64,000 nt of DNA from Clostridium cellulovorans 743B (GCF_000145275.1 NC_014393.1:310001-374000), one strand, 5' to 3'. Shown: positions 24,067 to 32,895, counted from the stretch's first letter. Notes: a model not told the origin generated them from the sequence alone. Made by a program: numbers and translations.

Positions 24067-26245
24067 GAAGAGTAAGTTAAGCAAAGAATTAGGGAGAAAT
24101 AGGTTAGACAGAAATTTTTTAAAAAAAGGGCCTAAACTGATTCAAAGGAAAAAGGGTAATAGGATTAATGTATTAGAGTTAAATAAAAACATTAGCCTTA
24201 AAATAACCTTTGGCTTTTTAGCGATCGTAATAGTTTCTACTCTTTTTATAGGCATCATCGCTATAAATATTTTTAAAAATAACATCTACGAAATCAAAGA
24301 AAATAATATGAGAAAGCATGCTCAAGCAATTTCAGAAACCTTAGAGCCTTATATGAAGAATCCACAAAGTAGCAACGGACTTAATGAAATTATGCATTTG
24401 ATATATCACATTGATAACGCAAGAATATGGGTGTTGAATCCTAATAAAACCATCGTCACTGCTTCAGATAAGTCTAATGCCATTACTTATGTCAATGACA
24501 CAGAGGTAAATGAAGTATATAAAGATATCAATGAACGAGTACTATTAGGGGAACAAGGCTATATTTTAGCCTACAATCCTTATTATGAAGAAGACATGAT
24601 GACCATAGCAGTACCAATAAAGAATGATAACAAAGTTATAGGTGCAGTAGTAGTAAATTCTCCTATATATGATTTGATAAATTCTATGGATAAATTCTTT
24701 ATATATATAATTTTAATTCTTGGCATTGAGATAATAATTGTTGGTTTTATGGGTTACTATTTCTCAAATAGTATTTCTAAACCAATAAGAAAAATAAATG
24801 AATCAGCGTTAAAACTAGCACGGGGGCACTATGGAATAAAGACAAATATATATCAAAAGGATGAAATAGGGGAGTTGTCCAGTTCCTTTGATTTACTATC
24901 TTTAAAGCTAGAATATACTATAGGCAAGCTATTTGAAGAAAAAAATAAGTTAAGCAACATAATAAAAAGTATCAGCGAAGGGCTTTTAGCTTTAGATACA
25001 GATATGAAGCTTATTGACATAAACGAAGCAGCTATAAAGCTATTAGGTATTGATGATAAAGATGCTAAACAGCTATTACCAATTAGCAATGAAAATTACG
25101 AGGCAACCGAAAAGTTATCAGAAGTTAATAATATAAGCGATGAGGCAGTAGAAAAGGTATCATCAATCAATAATGCAAATGATGATGTAGCTAAAAAGTC
25201 ACCAGTAATCAATAATGCAAATAATGATGTAGATAAAAAGTTATCAGTAATTAATAATGCAAGTGATGAAGAAACTGAAAAATTATCAGCAGTTAAAAAT
25301 TCATCAGCCACCACTAAGATTGAGGAACCTAAAGAAGATAGTACTAAGTATCATATAGAAATTATGGAGATTTTTCAGCAGTTAAATCTTATAGAAGCTC
25401 TTGGACTAAAAGATATACAGGAGAAAAAATCCGTTATAAAAAACTTTAAAAACAAGATTCTTGATTTTTCTATAGCTCCAATAAGAAAGAGTTCAAATGA
25501 AATTATAGGTGGAGTTATCCTTATTCAAGATATAAGCGAAAAAGAAAAACTAGAGCAGCTAAGGAAGGACTTTATTTCAAATGTTTCTCATGAATTTAGA
25601 ACTCCTTTGACAGTTATAAAAGGTAATCTGGAATCTATTGTAGATGGAATCACTAGACCAGAGGATGTGATGGAAACATGCATTAATCTGATAAAAGAAA
25701 CAAATCGACTTGAAAGAATGGTTAAGGACTTATTAAATTTAAGCAAACTAGAATCAGGTACTTTAGAACTTGAGGTTTCAGACCTTGATGTGAATTTGCT
25801 TATTAATGACACTATAAGAAGCCTAAGACCACTTATAAGAGATAAGAATATAGCTATTGAATTATCACTTCAAGAAGATTTGTCGATTCTTCAAAGCGAT
25901 TACTATAAATTAAAACAGCTACTAATAATTTTTATAGACAATAGTATAAAGTTTTCGAGCAAGGGTGGAGTTGTGAAGGTTGACACTTACTCAAAGGATA
26001 AAGAGCTGTATATAGCTATAAAAGATAATGGAATTGGCATACCACAAGAAGAAATTCAGTATTTAGGAGAAAAGTTTTATAAGGCAGATAAAGCAAGAAA
26101 TGCAACGGTTGAAGGGACAGGGTTAGGACTTTCAATAGCAAAACGATTAGTTAAGGTTTTAAATGGAACATTTAAAGTAGAGAGCCAAGTAAATCAGGGA
26201 ACTAGGATAATTATTTCTTTCCCAATAAGTAAGAATTCAGATTAG
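24059..26245 (+). CDS. sensor histidine kinase with HAMP, PAS and a repeat insertion
   Basis: 728 residues. Order: basic cytoplasmic start; TM1 (about 46-68); extracytoplasmic sensor (about 70-215) of the Cache-like type; TM2 (about 217-240); HAMP (about 241-290); PAS (from about 296); HisKA with His511 in VSHEFRTPLTVIKG; HATPase (about 600-725) with DNSIKFSS, DNGIGIP and GTGLGLSIAKRL boxes. This is the WalK/ResE architecture. Unusually, residues 347-416 are five tandem 14-residue repeats inside the PAS region, so that domain is split and perhaps length-variable. It is cotranscribed with the response regulator in front and probably with the SHOCT and ferredoxin genes behind. Confidence 0.92.
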   Translation: MFKKSKLSKELGRNRLDRNFLKKGPKLIQRKKGNRINVLELNKNISLKITFGFLAIVIVSTLFIGIIAINIFKNNIYEIKENNMRKHAQAISETLEPYMKNPQSSNGLNEIMHLIYHIDNARIWVLNPNKTIVTASDKSNAITYVNDTEVNEVYKDINERVLLGEQGYILAYNPYYEEDMMTIAVPIKNDNKVIGAVVVNSPIYDLINSMDKFFIYIILILGIEIIIVGFMGYYFSNSISKPIRKINESALKLARGHYGIKTNIYQKDEIGELSSSFDLLSLKLEYTIGKLFEEKNKLSNIIKSISEGLLALDTDMKLIDINEAAIKLLGIDDKDAKQLLPISNENYEATEKLSEVNNISDEAVEKVSSINNANDDVAKKSPVINNANNDVDKKLSVINNASDEETEKLSAVKNSSATTKIEEPKEDSTKYHIEIMEIFQQLNLIEALGLKDIQEKKSVIKNFKNKILDFSIAPIRKSSNEIIGGVILIQDISEKEKLEQLRKDFISNVSHEFRTPLTVIKGNLESIVDGITRPEDVMETCINLIKETNRLERMVKDLLNLSKLESGTLELEVSDLDVNLLINDTIRSLRPLIRDKNIAIELSLQEDLSILQSDYYKLKQLLIIFIDNSIKFSSKGGVVKVDTYSKDKELYIAIKDNGIGIPQEEIQYLGEKFYKADKARNATVEGTGLGLSIAKRLVKVLNGTFKVESQVNQGTRIIISFPISKNSD
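25097..25306 (+). repeat. five 42-bp in-frame tandem repeats within the sensor kinase gene
   Basis: Units of 14 codons begin at 25097, 25139, 25181, 25223 and 25265: YEATEKLSEVNNIS, DEAVEKVSSINNAN, DDVAKKSPVINNAN, NDVDKKLSVINNAS and DEETEKLSAVKNSS. They are soluble, charged and heptad-like, and keep the reading frame. Confidence 0.85.
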
Positions 26246-26307
26246 TTACAGTAATATAGAACTTTGGGTTTTGCTTAAAAAGGACAAAAAATTGAGGAGG
26301 GCAAATC

Positions 26308-26700
26308 ATGAGGCATGGCTACCACATGGGCTTTGGATTATATGGCTCATATATTTTGATATTTCTTCTTATAGCTTTCTCTGTGTTGGCAGTATTATTT
26401 TTCAAAAGTAAACCAGTTGCAAACCCCTTCACCATAAAATTGATCGATATACTCAAGGAAAAGTATGCTGCGGGAATTATAACTGCTGATGAATATATAG
26501 AAAGAAAAATGATTATAGAAGAACTGAAGTTTGTAAATCCATATACACCAGTACTTCTAGAAAGATATGCTCAGTGCCTTATAGACACAAAGGATTTTTT
26601 AATCATTAGAAATATACTTGAGAGTAAAAATCTTGATAGCAGTATTAGTGAAGGGCTTGCAAAAGGATTACTGCCTTATGAGGACTTTAAAGATATATAA
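26308..26700 (+). CDS. small membrane protein with SHOCT-like helix
   Basis: 130 residues. One N-terminal transmembrane helix (about 13-33, YGSYILIFLLIAFSVLAVLF) is preceded by a Gly/His/Tyr-rich start (MRHGYHMGFGLYG). A SHOCT-type short helical hairpin follows (IDILKEKYAAGIITADEYIE) and then a C-terminal helical region with further repeats of the same rhythm. It lies between the two-component system and a polyferredoxin gene, 22 bp before the latter, so it is probably an operon member; the His/Met-rich start might be metal-related. Function unknown. Confidence 0.72.
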   Translation: MRHGYHMGFGLYGSYILIFLLIAFSVLAVLFFKSKPVANPFTIKLIDILKEKYAAGIITADEYIERKMIIEELKFVNPYTPVLLERYAQCLIDTKDFLIIRNILESKNLDSSISEGLAKGLLPYEDFKDI

Positions 26701-26721
26701 GTAAAAGTAGGGGGAATAAAA

Positions 26722-27840
26722 ATGAAAAATAATAAGATATTGAAAAATTTACGATATGTTCTACTAGGTATATTTCTAATACACATTACGGTTGAGACTT
26801 ATCTTCATCAAGTTTTAGGTGGTGGAGAAGCTCCATCAATACACGCACTATGTCCATATGGAGCTTTAGAATCATTGTATCAAGTGATGTTTAGCGGAAC
26901 TTTTGTGGAAAAAATATTCTCGGGTACACTTATTATTTTAGTTATATCAGTAGCAATAGCACTAATTTTTAGAAGAAGTTTTTGCGGGTTGATTTGTCCT
27001 TTTGGAGCACTTCAAGAGTTCTTTGGAATTATAGGTAAAAAGATATTTAAGAAGAGATTTGTTGTTCCAGAAAAGATAGACAAGCCAATGAGATATTTGA
27101 AATATGTTGTTCTCGCAGTAACTCTTTATTTTGCATGGAAAACAGCAGGTTTATGGGTGAATCCATATGATCCTTGGGCAGCATATGGACATATAAGTGA
27201 AGGTATATCAGCTCTTTTTGAAGAGTATCTAATAGGTTTTATTATACTAATAGCAATTCTAATTGGATCATTACTATATGATAGATTCTTTTGTAAATAC
27301 CTTTGTCCTATGGGTTCCTTTTACGGATTAATTTCAAAACTAAGTCTAGGAAAGATAGTAAGAAATGAGAACTCCTGCGTTAACTGTAACTTGTGTAGCA
27401 AGAGTTGCCCAATGAATATAAAGGTTTCTAAAGCTAAAGAAATAAAATCTGCTGAATGTATAAGCTGCCAAAGCTGTGTGCTTTCTTGTCCAAAGAAAGG
27501 TACGTTAGAATACAAAGTTAAAAACAAATCAGTTAAACCAGCAATTGTAATATTATTAGTACTTTTAATATTCTTTGGTGCTATAGGTGCTACTAAGGTT
27601 ATAGGCATGTATCAAGTTACACCTTCTAAGATAACTTCTGAAACAAAATTGACACCAGAAGAAATAAAAGGATACATGACCTTAGAAGAAATAGCTACTG
27701 GATTAAAGTTAGATTTAAACCAGGTCTATGAAAAATTAGACTTACCAAATTCTGTTCCTAAAGATACTAAGCTGAAAGAAATTAAAGATATTATTCCTGA
27801 TTTTGAAGTTGAAGAAGCTAAGGAAAAGCTAAAGAAATAA
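26722..27840 (+). CDS. membrane polyferredoxin (NapH/CcoG-like) with extra C-terminal domain
   Basis: 372 residues. About five transmembrane helices carry two CxxxCP motifs (FCGLICPFG and FCKYLCPMG) on their cytoplasmic ends, then two 4Fe-4S ferredoxin motifs (CVNCNLCSKSCPM and CISCQSCVLSCPK). Another transmembrane helix (about 273-292) leads to a 70-residue extracytoplasmic C-terminal domain rich in Lys/Glu (about 300-372, LEEIATGLKLDLNQVYEKL), which reads like the helical domain often attached to redox or thioredoxin-associated membrane proteins. It probably moves electrons across or along the membrane for an undefined reductase. It closes the two-component operon and is followed by a strong terminator. 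A shorter relative is at 12703-13356. Confidence 0.87.
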   Translation: MKNNKILKNLRYVLLGIFLIHITVETYLHQVLGGGEAPSIHALCPYGALESLYQVMFSGTFVEKIFSGTLIILVISVAIALIFRRSFCGLICPFGALQEFFGIIGKKIFKKRFVVPEKIDKPMRYLKYVVLAVTLYFAWKTAGLWVNPYDPWAAYGHISEGISALFEEYLIGFIILIAILIGSLLYDRFFCKYLCPMGSFYGLISKLSLGKIVRNENSCVNCNLCSKSCPMNIKVSKAKEIKSAECISCQSCVLSCPKKGTLEYKVKNKSVKPAIVILLVLLIFFGAIGATKVIGMYQVTPSKITSETKLTPEEIKGYMTLEEIATGLKLDLNQVYEKLDLPNSVPKDTKLKEIKDIIPDFEVEEAKEKLKK

Positions 27841-27860
27841 AACTAATAATAAAAACTAAG

Positions 27861-27893
27861 TAAAAAATGCAGATATGCAGTCTGCATTTTTTA
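27861..27893 (+). terminator. strong intrinsic terminator of the two-component/polyferredoxin operon
   Basis: TAAAAAATGCAGA (27861-27873) and TCTGCATTTTTTA (27881-27893) form a 13-bp perfect stem with a 7-base loop ending in a T run. Confidence 0.85.
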
Positions 27894-28047
27894 CTTAAGG
27901 TTATGTTTTAAATAAATGTTGAAATTTGATACAAGTTCGAAAATATACTATAATTTTCATATATTCAACATAGTAAGCACATTAACACTACATACAGTAA
28001 ATTAAAGTTGTAGAATATTGTGAAATTTAAAAAGGAGGCAGAAGGCT

Positions 28048-28362
28048 TTGAAGAAAAGAAAATATATTTATCTATTAATAACCATACTTATTATTTCTGT
28101 AGCTATTCTGGCACCAAGGATAACTTATAGAATAGATTCAAATTTAGTAAATCAAGATAAAAAACCTATCTTTGTTGTTAAAAAGGATCTGTATAAAGAC
28201 GGAGGAACTACAGACTACAGAGGGTTGGGATATCAAGTTATAGCATGGAATAGAATAACTGCTAATGGGACTGAATCTGGGTATGAAATTTATAAATCCC
28301 CAAACTTTAGAGATGTTAACGATGGACCAACTAAAGAACTAAAAATTGTGACAGATAAATAG
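28048..28362 (+). CDS. small membrane-anchored or secreted protein, unknown function
   Basis: 104 residues from TTG at 28048, preceded by AAGGAGG at a spacing of nine. An N-terminal hydrophobic segment (about 6-24, YIYLLITILIISVAILAP) is a signal anchor; the short extracytoplasmic part contains the conserved-looking segment LYKDGGTTDYRGLGYQVIAW. I recognise this pattern as common in small clostridial secreted proteins but know no function. Single gene between two terminators. Confidence 0.6.
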   Translation: MKKRKYIYLLITILIISVAILAPRITYRIDSNLVNQDKKPIFVVKKDLYKDGGTTDYRGLGYQVIAWNRITANGTESGYEIYKSPNFRDVNDGPTKELKIVTDK

Positions 28363-28541
28363 TGAACAATCTTCTTTAAAAGTGAATTTAGGGAAGCCGA
28401 AATGATATGATCTTTTTAAAGTAGACAAGGTAAATATAGAAGCGTACTACTTTGGAGGGATTATTTTATGTGAAAAGCACCATTTACAGTTGAGTAGTGT
28501 GCGTAAGTAAGTACAGTATATATAAGAAGGAGAATTAAATT

Positions 28542-28901
28542 ATGAGTAATGCAGTAGAGTTTTATAAGCAAGGATATAATTGTTCAGAGTCCATATTAAT
28601 GGCTGTTAATGAAGAAAAAAACCTAAACCTTCCAGTAGCAATGGCAAGCGCCTTTGGGGGCGGAATGGGAGTAGCAAGTACTTGTGGAGCAATCACAGGA
28701 GCATTAATGGCATTAGGAGCAGTAAAAGGAAGAGAAACTGCAGAGGAAAAAAATATCGCAAGAGTATCAGCAAAAGAATTTATGAATAAAGTTAATGAAA
28801 AGTATGGTACTTATGAATGTAAGGAATTAAAACGTAAGGGTGTATCCTGTCCAGAAATAATAGAGTATGCTCATGAAGTTATGAAAGAATATATAAAGTA
28901 G
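28542..28901 (+). CDS. C_GCAxxG_C_C family redox-active protein
   Basis: 119 residues. It carries the family's ordered Cys motifs: GYNCSESIL, ASTCGAITGALMALG (the GCAxxG-like motif), YECKELKR and VSCPEIIEYA. These small proteins are thought to be redox-active and often accompany oxidoreductase or metal-handling genes. Soluble, no signal peptide. The ribosome site AAGGAG precedes the ATG. It is a single gene with a hairpin behind it. The exact partner is unknown. Confidence 0.87.
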   Translation: MSNAVEFYKQGYNCSESILMAVNEEKNLNLPVAMASAFGGGMGVASTCGAITGALMALGAVKGRETAEEKNIARVSAKEFMNKVNEKYGTYECKELKRKGVSCPEIIEYAHEVMKEYIK

Positions 28902-28986
28902 TAATTATAGTATATCTTGATCCACTTACCAAAAAAGTTTTTGGTGTAGATCGAAATGTATAATAAATTTAAAAGTATACAAAATT

Positions 28987-29035
28987 AATGAAGCTCAAAA
29001 CTAACATCATTTGGAGGTTGGTTTTGAGCTTCATT
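28987..29035. terminator. 15-bp perfect hairpin, likely terminator
   Basis: AATGAAGCTCAAAAC (28987-29001) and GTTTTGAGCTTCATT (29021-29035) pair perfectly around a 19-base loop, followed by ATATTTAGAT. It accounts for the spurious minus-strand frame seen here. Confidence 0.65.
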
Positions 29036-29249
29036 ATATTTAGATATTTTAATCATGTCTAATATTTTATGCCTCCAGTAAATCTTTATCACCCTCATTA
29101 AAAAAATGTCGATATAAGATAAATTGATATTATTACAAATTATTTTTAAAAAATTCAAAAAATTTACGAGAAGAAAAATGCACAAATTTGTATAACATTA
29201 ATACAATAAAAATGTAGGGAATAATTATTTAGGAGAATTAAGAAAAATC

Positions 29250-30077
29250 ATGGAAAAAAATAAAAGTAAACAAATGATGGACAGCAAATTATTTAAAGAA
29301 GCAATTGAAGGAATAAAAGATGCAGTTCAAGGAGAAAGAGAAGATGAATTATTTTATGATTATCTTCTAAATGAAGCAGAGGATGATGAAGAAAAAGACA
29401 TTATATCAGATATAAGAGATGATGAACGTAGACATAATAGGATATACAAAATAATCTATGAAGATTTAACAGGTAGAGAAGTTTCAAAGGGTGATGAAGA
29501 AAGCTTTAAAAGACCTAAATCATATTTAGATGGTATTAAAAGAGCATTACTTGGCGAATTAAGAGCTGTAGAAAAATACAGAGATATCAGAAGAAAACTT
29601 CCTAGAGGACAATATATAGACGTATTAACAGATATTATTACAGATGAATTAAAGCATGCATCAAAATATAACTTATTATATACTATCAACATGAATAAGA
29701 ATATGAATAACAATATGGATAAGAATAACAATAAGAATGGCAGCATGAATAACAACATGAATGGTAATATGAATGAGAATATGAGTAACCTTTATAACGA
29801 TTTATATGAAAATGCAAGCAGAGCTATGCAGGATACATCTAAGTTTACTCCAGATGAATGGGTAAAATATATTATGCCAGTAGTTGAAAATGCTATGACA
29901 AATATGAAAGAGGATACTAATAACGAACACTTATATCAAGTATTAGTATTATCAGGTGTGCTTATTGGATTAGGAATGAAACCAGAAGATGCTATTAATA
30001 AGGTTCAAGATTGGGAAAAGACTGGCGAGTCCGAGTTATTAGTAGCTAGTAAAATGAGTAGATATTTTTTTCAATAG
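29250..30077 (+). CDS. ferritin-like di-iron protein with Met/Asn-rich linker and a C-terminal shared domain
   Basis: 275 residues. Residues about 15-145 form a four-helix ferritin-like/rubrerythrin-like domain: helix 1 Glu in QGEREDELFYDY, ExxH in DDERRH, helix 3 Glu in GELRAVEKY, and ExxH in DELKHASKY, a full set of two-iron ligands. Residues about 146-185 are a linker with nine Met and many Asn (SMNNNMNGNMNENM). Residues 199-275 form a helical domain (FTPDEWVKYIMPVVENAM ... EDAINKVQDWEKTGE) that closely matches the C-terminus of the cytochrome b5-like protein at 41240. No rubredoxin centre. It may store iron or detoxify peroxide; the Met-rich linker could bind Cu(I). It is a single gene with its own terminator. 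Confidence 0.78.
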   Translation: MEKNKSKQMMDSKLFKEAIEGIKDAVQGEREDELFYDYLLNEAEDDEEKDIISDIRDDERRHNRIYKIIYEDLTGREVSKGDEESFKRPKSYLDGIKRALLGELRAVEKYRDIRRKLPRGQYIDVLTDIITDELKHASKYNLLYTINMNKNMNNNMDKNNNKNGSMNNNMNGNMNENMSNLYNDLYENASRAMQDTSKFTPDEWVKYIMPVVENAMTNMKEDTNNEHLYQVLVLSGVLIGLGMKPEDAINKVQDWEKTGESELLVASKMSRYFFQ

Positions 30078-30229
30078 GATATAGGTGACCTAGGAATTTA
30101 GGAAGTAAGAGTTCAAAAATAGAAGTTCATAAGATGAAAATTTATGATTGCAAATCTATAATATATAAATTTGTAACAGAGGATTTCTGAAGCTAAGATT
30201 AAGTCTATAATTATATAAATATACAAGCT

Positions 30230-30270
30230 GAGGATAAACAAGAAATTTAGTTTATCCTCTTTATTTTTTA
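30230..30270 (+). terminator. intrinsic terminator after the ferritin-like gene
   Basis: GAGGATAAAC (30230-30239) and GTTTATCCTC (30250-30259) form a 10-bp stem with a 10-base loop followed by TTTATTTTTTA. Confidence 0.85.
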
Positions 30271-30478
30271 CCACAAAAGAACTTAAGCTTTTTAAACGTA
30301 GAGTTTGTTTTAAAAATATAGATATGCCATTAAATTTTACATGTGAGTTTTTTCTATTAAATATGGATATATTATTAAATAGCCAAAGCTATGAAATGTG
30401 GTTTTAACTTAAAATTATTTGGTTATAAACTTCAATTGAACTTATATACATATATTAATAAGAAAGGATGGATGAGTT

Positions 30479-30703
30479 ATGAGTTTTTTTTCAAGTTCAT
30501 CAGGTAGAGGACACTATGGGGGTATGCATCAAGGTAGAGGTTATTACAGAAGAGAAGGGCTTTTCATGAAGTTACTTAGGCTTTTAGGGGTGTTATCTAG
30601 TTCTGCTAGGGGACATAATAGAATACATTCTCATAGTTCATATCATAATAACCATTTCAATCATGGATATCACAGAAGAAGGCATAAAAGTTCATGGTCA
30701 TGA
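30479..30703 (+). CDS. His/Arg/Ser/Gly-rich mini-protein upstream of a kinase
   Basis: 74 residues with nine Arg and eleven His, starting MSFFSSSSGRGHYGGMHQGR and ending HRRRHKSSWS. There is a short hydrophobic patch in the middle (LFMKLLRLLGVLSSS), which could be an amphipathic helix. No known motif. AAAGGATGGATG gives a ribosome site before the ATG. Its end overlaps the beginning of a Ser/Thr kinase gene, so the two are translationally coupled. The low complexity, cationic ends and many Ser suggest a kinase substrate or a nucleic-acid or metal-binding peptide; this is inference. Confidence 0.6.
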   Translation: MSFFSSSSGRGHYGGMHQGRGYYRREGLFMKLLRLLGVLSSSARGHNRIHSHSSYHNNHFNHGYHRRRHKSSWS

Positions 30704-31437
30704 TTGACTTTTTTAAGAAGAAAATATATCCACCAGGCTTTTTGCTTGGTGGGTATAAAATATTAAGTACCATAGGAGAAGGTCGCTTTGGAATATGTTA
30801 TTTAGCAGAGTTAGATGATAAGCAATATGTTCTAAAGGTAATCAAGCCTAATGCTATTAAAAAAAGTGGAAATAAGCTTATTTTTGAGGAGAGAATACTT
30901 TCATCTATTGATAATCCAGCCATCCCTAAAATATTAGAGGTAATAAAAACTGATGAAATACATGTATATGTTTTGGAATATAAAAAAGGAAGAACTTTAG
31001 AAGAGATGATTTTTGATGATGGACATGTGTTTAGCCGATGTGAGATCTATAAGGTTGGAATAGCGCTTATAAACATTATTAAGTATCTTCATGAAAGGAA
31101 TATAGTACATAGGGATATAAGAGTACCTAATGTGGTTATCGATGAAGATGAAGTATATCTTATCGATTTTGGTCTTGCAAGATTGGTTGATAACGACAGG
31201 TATATACCGAATATAGATTTTCGTTGTTTAGGACATCTACTTATCCATCTATATTACTCATCTTTTGATGGAACAAACAAGAAATCAGGACCTTGGTATG
31301 AAGAGTTGGAATTAAGTCAAAAGGAATTGATATTTTTGAAAAAACTTTTGGGACTTAAGAGAAAATACATGAGCATAGATGATGTTGAGCATGATTTTGA
31401 GAAAATATTTCCACGAGAGGATATAGTATCAAAATAG
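30694..31437 (+). CDS. small Hanks-type Ser/Thr protein kinase
   Basis: About 245 residues, kinase domain only, without a transmembrane segment or PASTA repeats. Landmarks are present: Gly loop IGEGRFGICYLAE, VAIK-type Lys in YVLKVIK, catalytic loop VHRDIRVPNVVI (HRD with Arg where Lys is common, HRDIRVPN), and the metal loop YLIDFGLARL (DFG). It is short: the C-lobe ends soon after the region corresponding to helix F. The start is ATG 30694 or 30700, overlapping the previous stop codon. Coupling to the His/Arg-rich mini-protein suggests a dedicated pair. Catalytic competence looks likely, but the HRDIR motif departs from HRDLK. Confidence 0.86.
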   Translation: MVMIDFFKKKIYPPGFLLGGYKILSTIGEGRFGICYLAELDDKQYVLKVIKPNAIKKSGNKLIFEERILSSIDNPAIPKILEVIKTDEIHVYVLEYKKGRTLEEMIFDDGHVFSRCEIYKVGIALINIIKYLHERNIVHRDIRVPNVVIDEDEVYLIDFGLARLVDNDRYIPNIDFRCLGHLLIHLYYSSFDGTNKKSGPWYEELELSQKELIFLKKLLGLKRKYMSIDDVEHDFEKIFPREDIVSK

Positions 31438-31568
31438 ATAGGAGTACTGCCAACATTGTTGAGATACCTATACTTTGATAAATAAAAGTAGCCTTAGCAT
31501 TAGGATTCGAGAGATGCAAAGTCGAATTTCAACCAAATAATATCGAGGTGAAGTATCCTCAATATTAG

Positions 31569-31608
31569 GATTCCACATAGTTTATACAAAAACAATGTGG
31601 AATCTTTT
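31569..31608 (+). terminator. intrinsic terminator after the kinase gene
   Basis: GATTCCACAT (31569-31578) and ATGTGGAATC (31595-31604) form a 10-bp stem followed by TTTT. Confidence 0.7.
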
Positions 31609-31625
31609 GCTGAGCCAATTAAAAA

Positions 31626-31649
31626 AACAAGAGTAGTTCAACTCTTGTT
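31626..31649 (-). terminator. intrinsic terminator of the MFS/RpiR operon
   Basis: AACAAGAGT (31626-31634) and ACTCTTGTT (31641-31649); on the minus strand the stem runs into TTTTT. It lies 37 bp past the MFS transporter stop. Confidence 0.8.
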
Positions 31650-31686
31650 GATGAAAAATATAAGGATAGTTCTAATCAACTTATGA

Positions 31687-32895
31687 CTAGGACTTAATTT
31701 TATTCTTGGCATCTACACGCTTATTTAACGTTTCTATCATTATAAACATCAGTAGAAGTATACCACCAGTATAAAACGGCAGAAGAGAATAGCCTGTATA
31801 TGATGCTAAAATACCAAAGAGAGGAGGCATAAATGTAGTCCCCACATATGCACAAGCCATTTGTACTCCCATAATTGATTGTGAATATTCCGCCCCGAAG
31901 TTTGCTGGGGTTTCATGTAACAAACTTGGATAAATTGGTGCACAGCCTATTCCTGTTATTATGAAGCCGATTAGTGAAGCAACTTGGCCAAGTGGTAGCA
32001 TAATCATAATTATGCCCACTGCAATTAAAGCTTCTCCCAAGCGAACCATTTGTCTGTTATTTAGTCTAAGTGTAATAAATCCTGACAAAAACCTGCCAAA
32101 GGTAATGCCAAAATAGAAAAGAGATGCCCATTTTGCTGCTGTTTCTGCTTGAAGTCCATGAGACATAACTGCAAAGCTACTTCCCCATAAACCTGTTGTT
32201 GATTCTATGGCACAGTAGCAGAAAAAGGCTAGTAATGCATGTTTTGCGCCTGGCAGTTTCAAAAGTTCTCTTTTACTTATTATTTTATGTTCCACTTCTT
32301 TTTCATTGGGATTTTTCTTATCGCCTTGAAGGTTAGTAGTTGGCACTGCTTTTTTCCAAAATGACAAGGTAGCTATTAATATTATTACTAATGAGAATTG
32401 AATAATTGCAACGGTGCGATAACCTAACTGAAAGATAGCTCCTCGTTCTAAGCAATAGGACATGATAATTGGACCTGTCATAGCCCCAACACCCCAAAAA
32501 CAATGAAGCCAACTCATATGTTTTGCTTTATAATTAAGTGCTACAAAATTATTAAGAGCGGCATCTACTGAGCCTGCTCCAAGTCCTAATGGAATTGCAA
32601 ACAGGCATAGCTGATAAAATTCAGTACTTACTGAAAATCCTAATAAAGCTGCTGCTGTCATAAACACACTAATAGAGGTAACTACACCAGTTCCCAATTT
32701 TCTAATAACCTTGTCACTGAACAAGCTTGATACAATAGTTCCTCCTGCTATAACCATAGAAACAATTCCAGCATAAGATATTGGTACTCCCATATTCGGA
32801 TACATAGAAGGCCAAGCTGAACCTAAAAGTGAATCTGGTAATCCCAGACTGATAAATGCTAAATAAATTATGATTAATAAAATCGTTAATACCAT
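31687..32895 (-). CDS. major facilitator superfamily transporter, FHS-like
   Basis: 402 residues with about 12 hydrophobic helices in two halves joined by a charged central loop (about 190-215). The opening YLAFISLGLPDSLLGSAWPS is typical of the fucose-permease-like (FHS) MFS branch, as is LGLGAGSVDAALNNFVALNY. It probably imports a sugar or sugar acid, but the substrate cannot be read. It is the last gene of a minus-strand set with an RpiR-family regulator, a VOC protein and a Cof phosphatase, which fits carbohydrate or phospho-sugar metabolism. Confidence 0.85.
   Translation of the reverse strand: MVLTILLIIIYLAFISLGLPDSLLGSAWPSMYPNMGVPISYAGIVSMVIAGGTIVSSLFSDKVIRKLGTGVVTSISVFMTAAALLGFSVSTEFYQLCLFAIPLGLGAGSVDAALNNFVALNYKAKHMSWLHCFWGVGAMTGPIIMSYCLERGAIFQLGYRTVAIIQFSLVIILIATLSFWKKAVPTTNLQGDKKNPNEKEVEHKIISKRELLKLPGAKHALLAFFCYCAIESTTGLWGSSFAVMSHGLQAETAAKWASLFYFGITFGRFLSGFITLRLNNRQMVRLGEALIAVGIIMIMLPLGQVASLIGFIITGIGCAPIYPSLLHETPANFGAEYSQSIMGVQMACAYVGTTFMPPLFGILASYTGYSLLPFYTGGILLLMFIMIETLNKRVDAKNKIKS

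Noticed and set aside
28985..29185. 66-codon minus-strand frame
   Set aside because: It spans the 15-bp terminator hairpin and AT-rich DNA, has no ribosome site and no protein-like composition.
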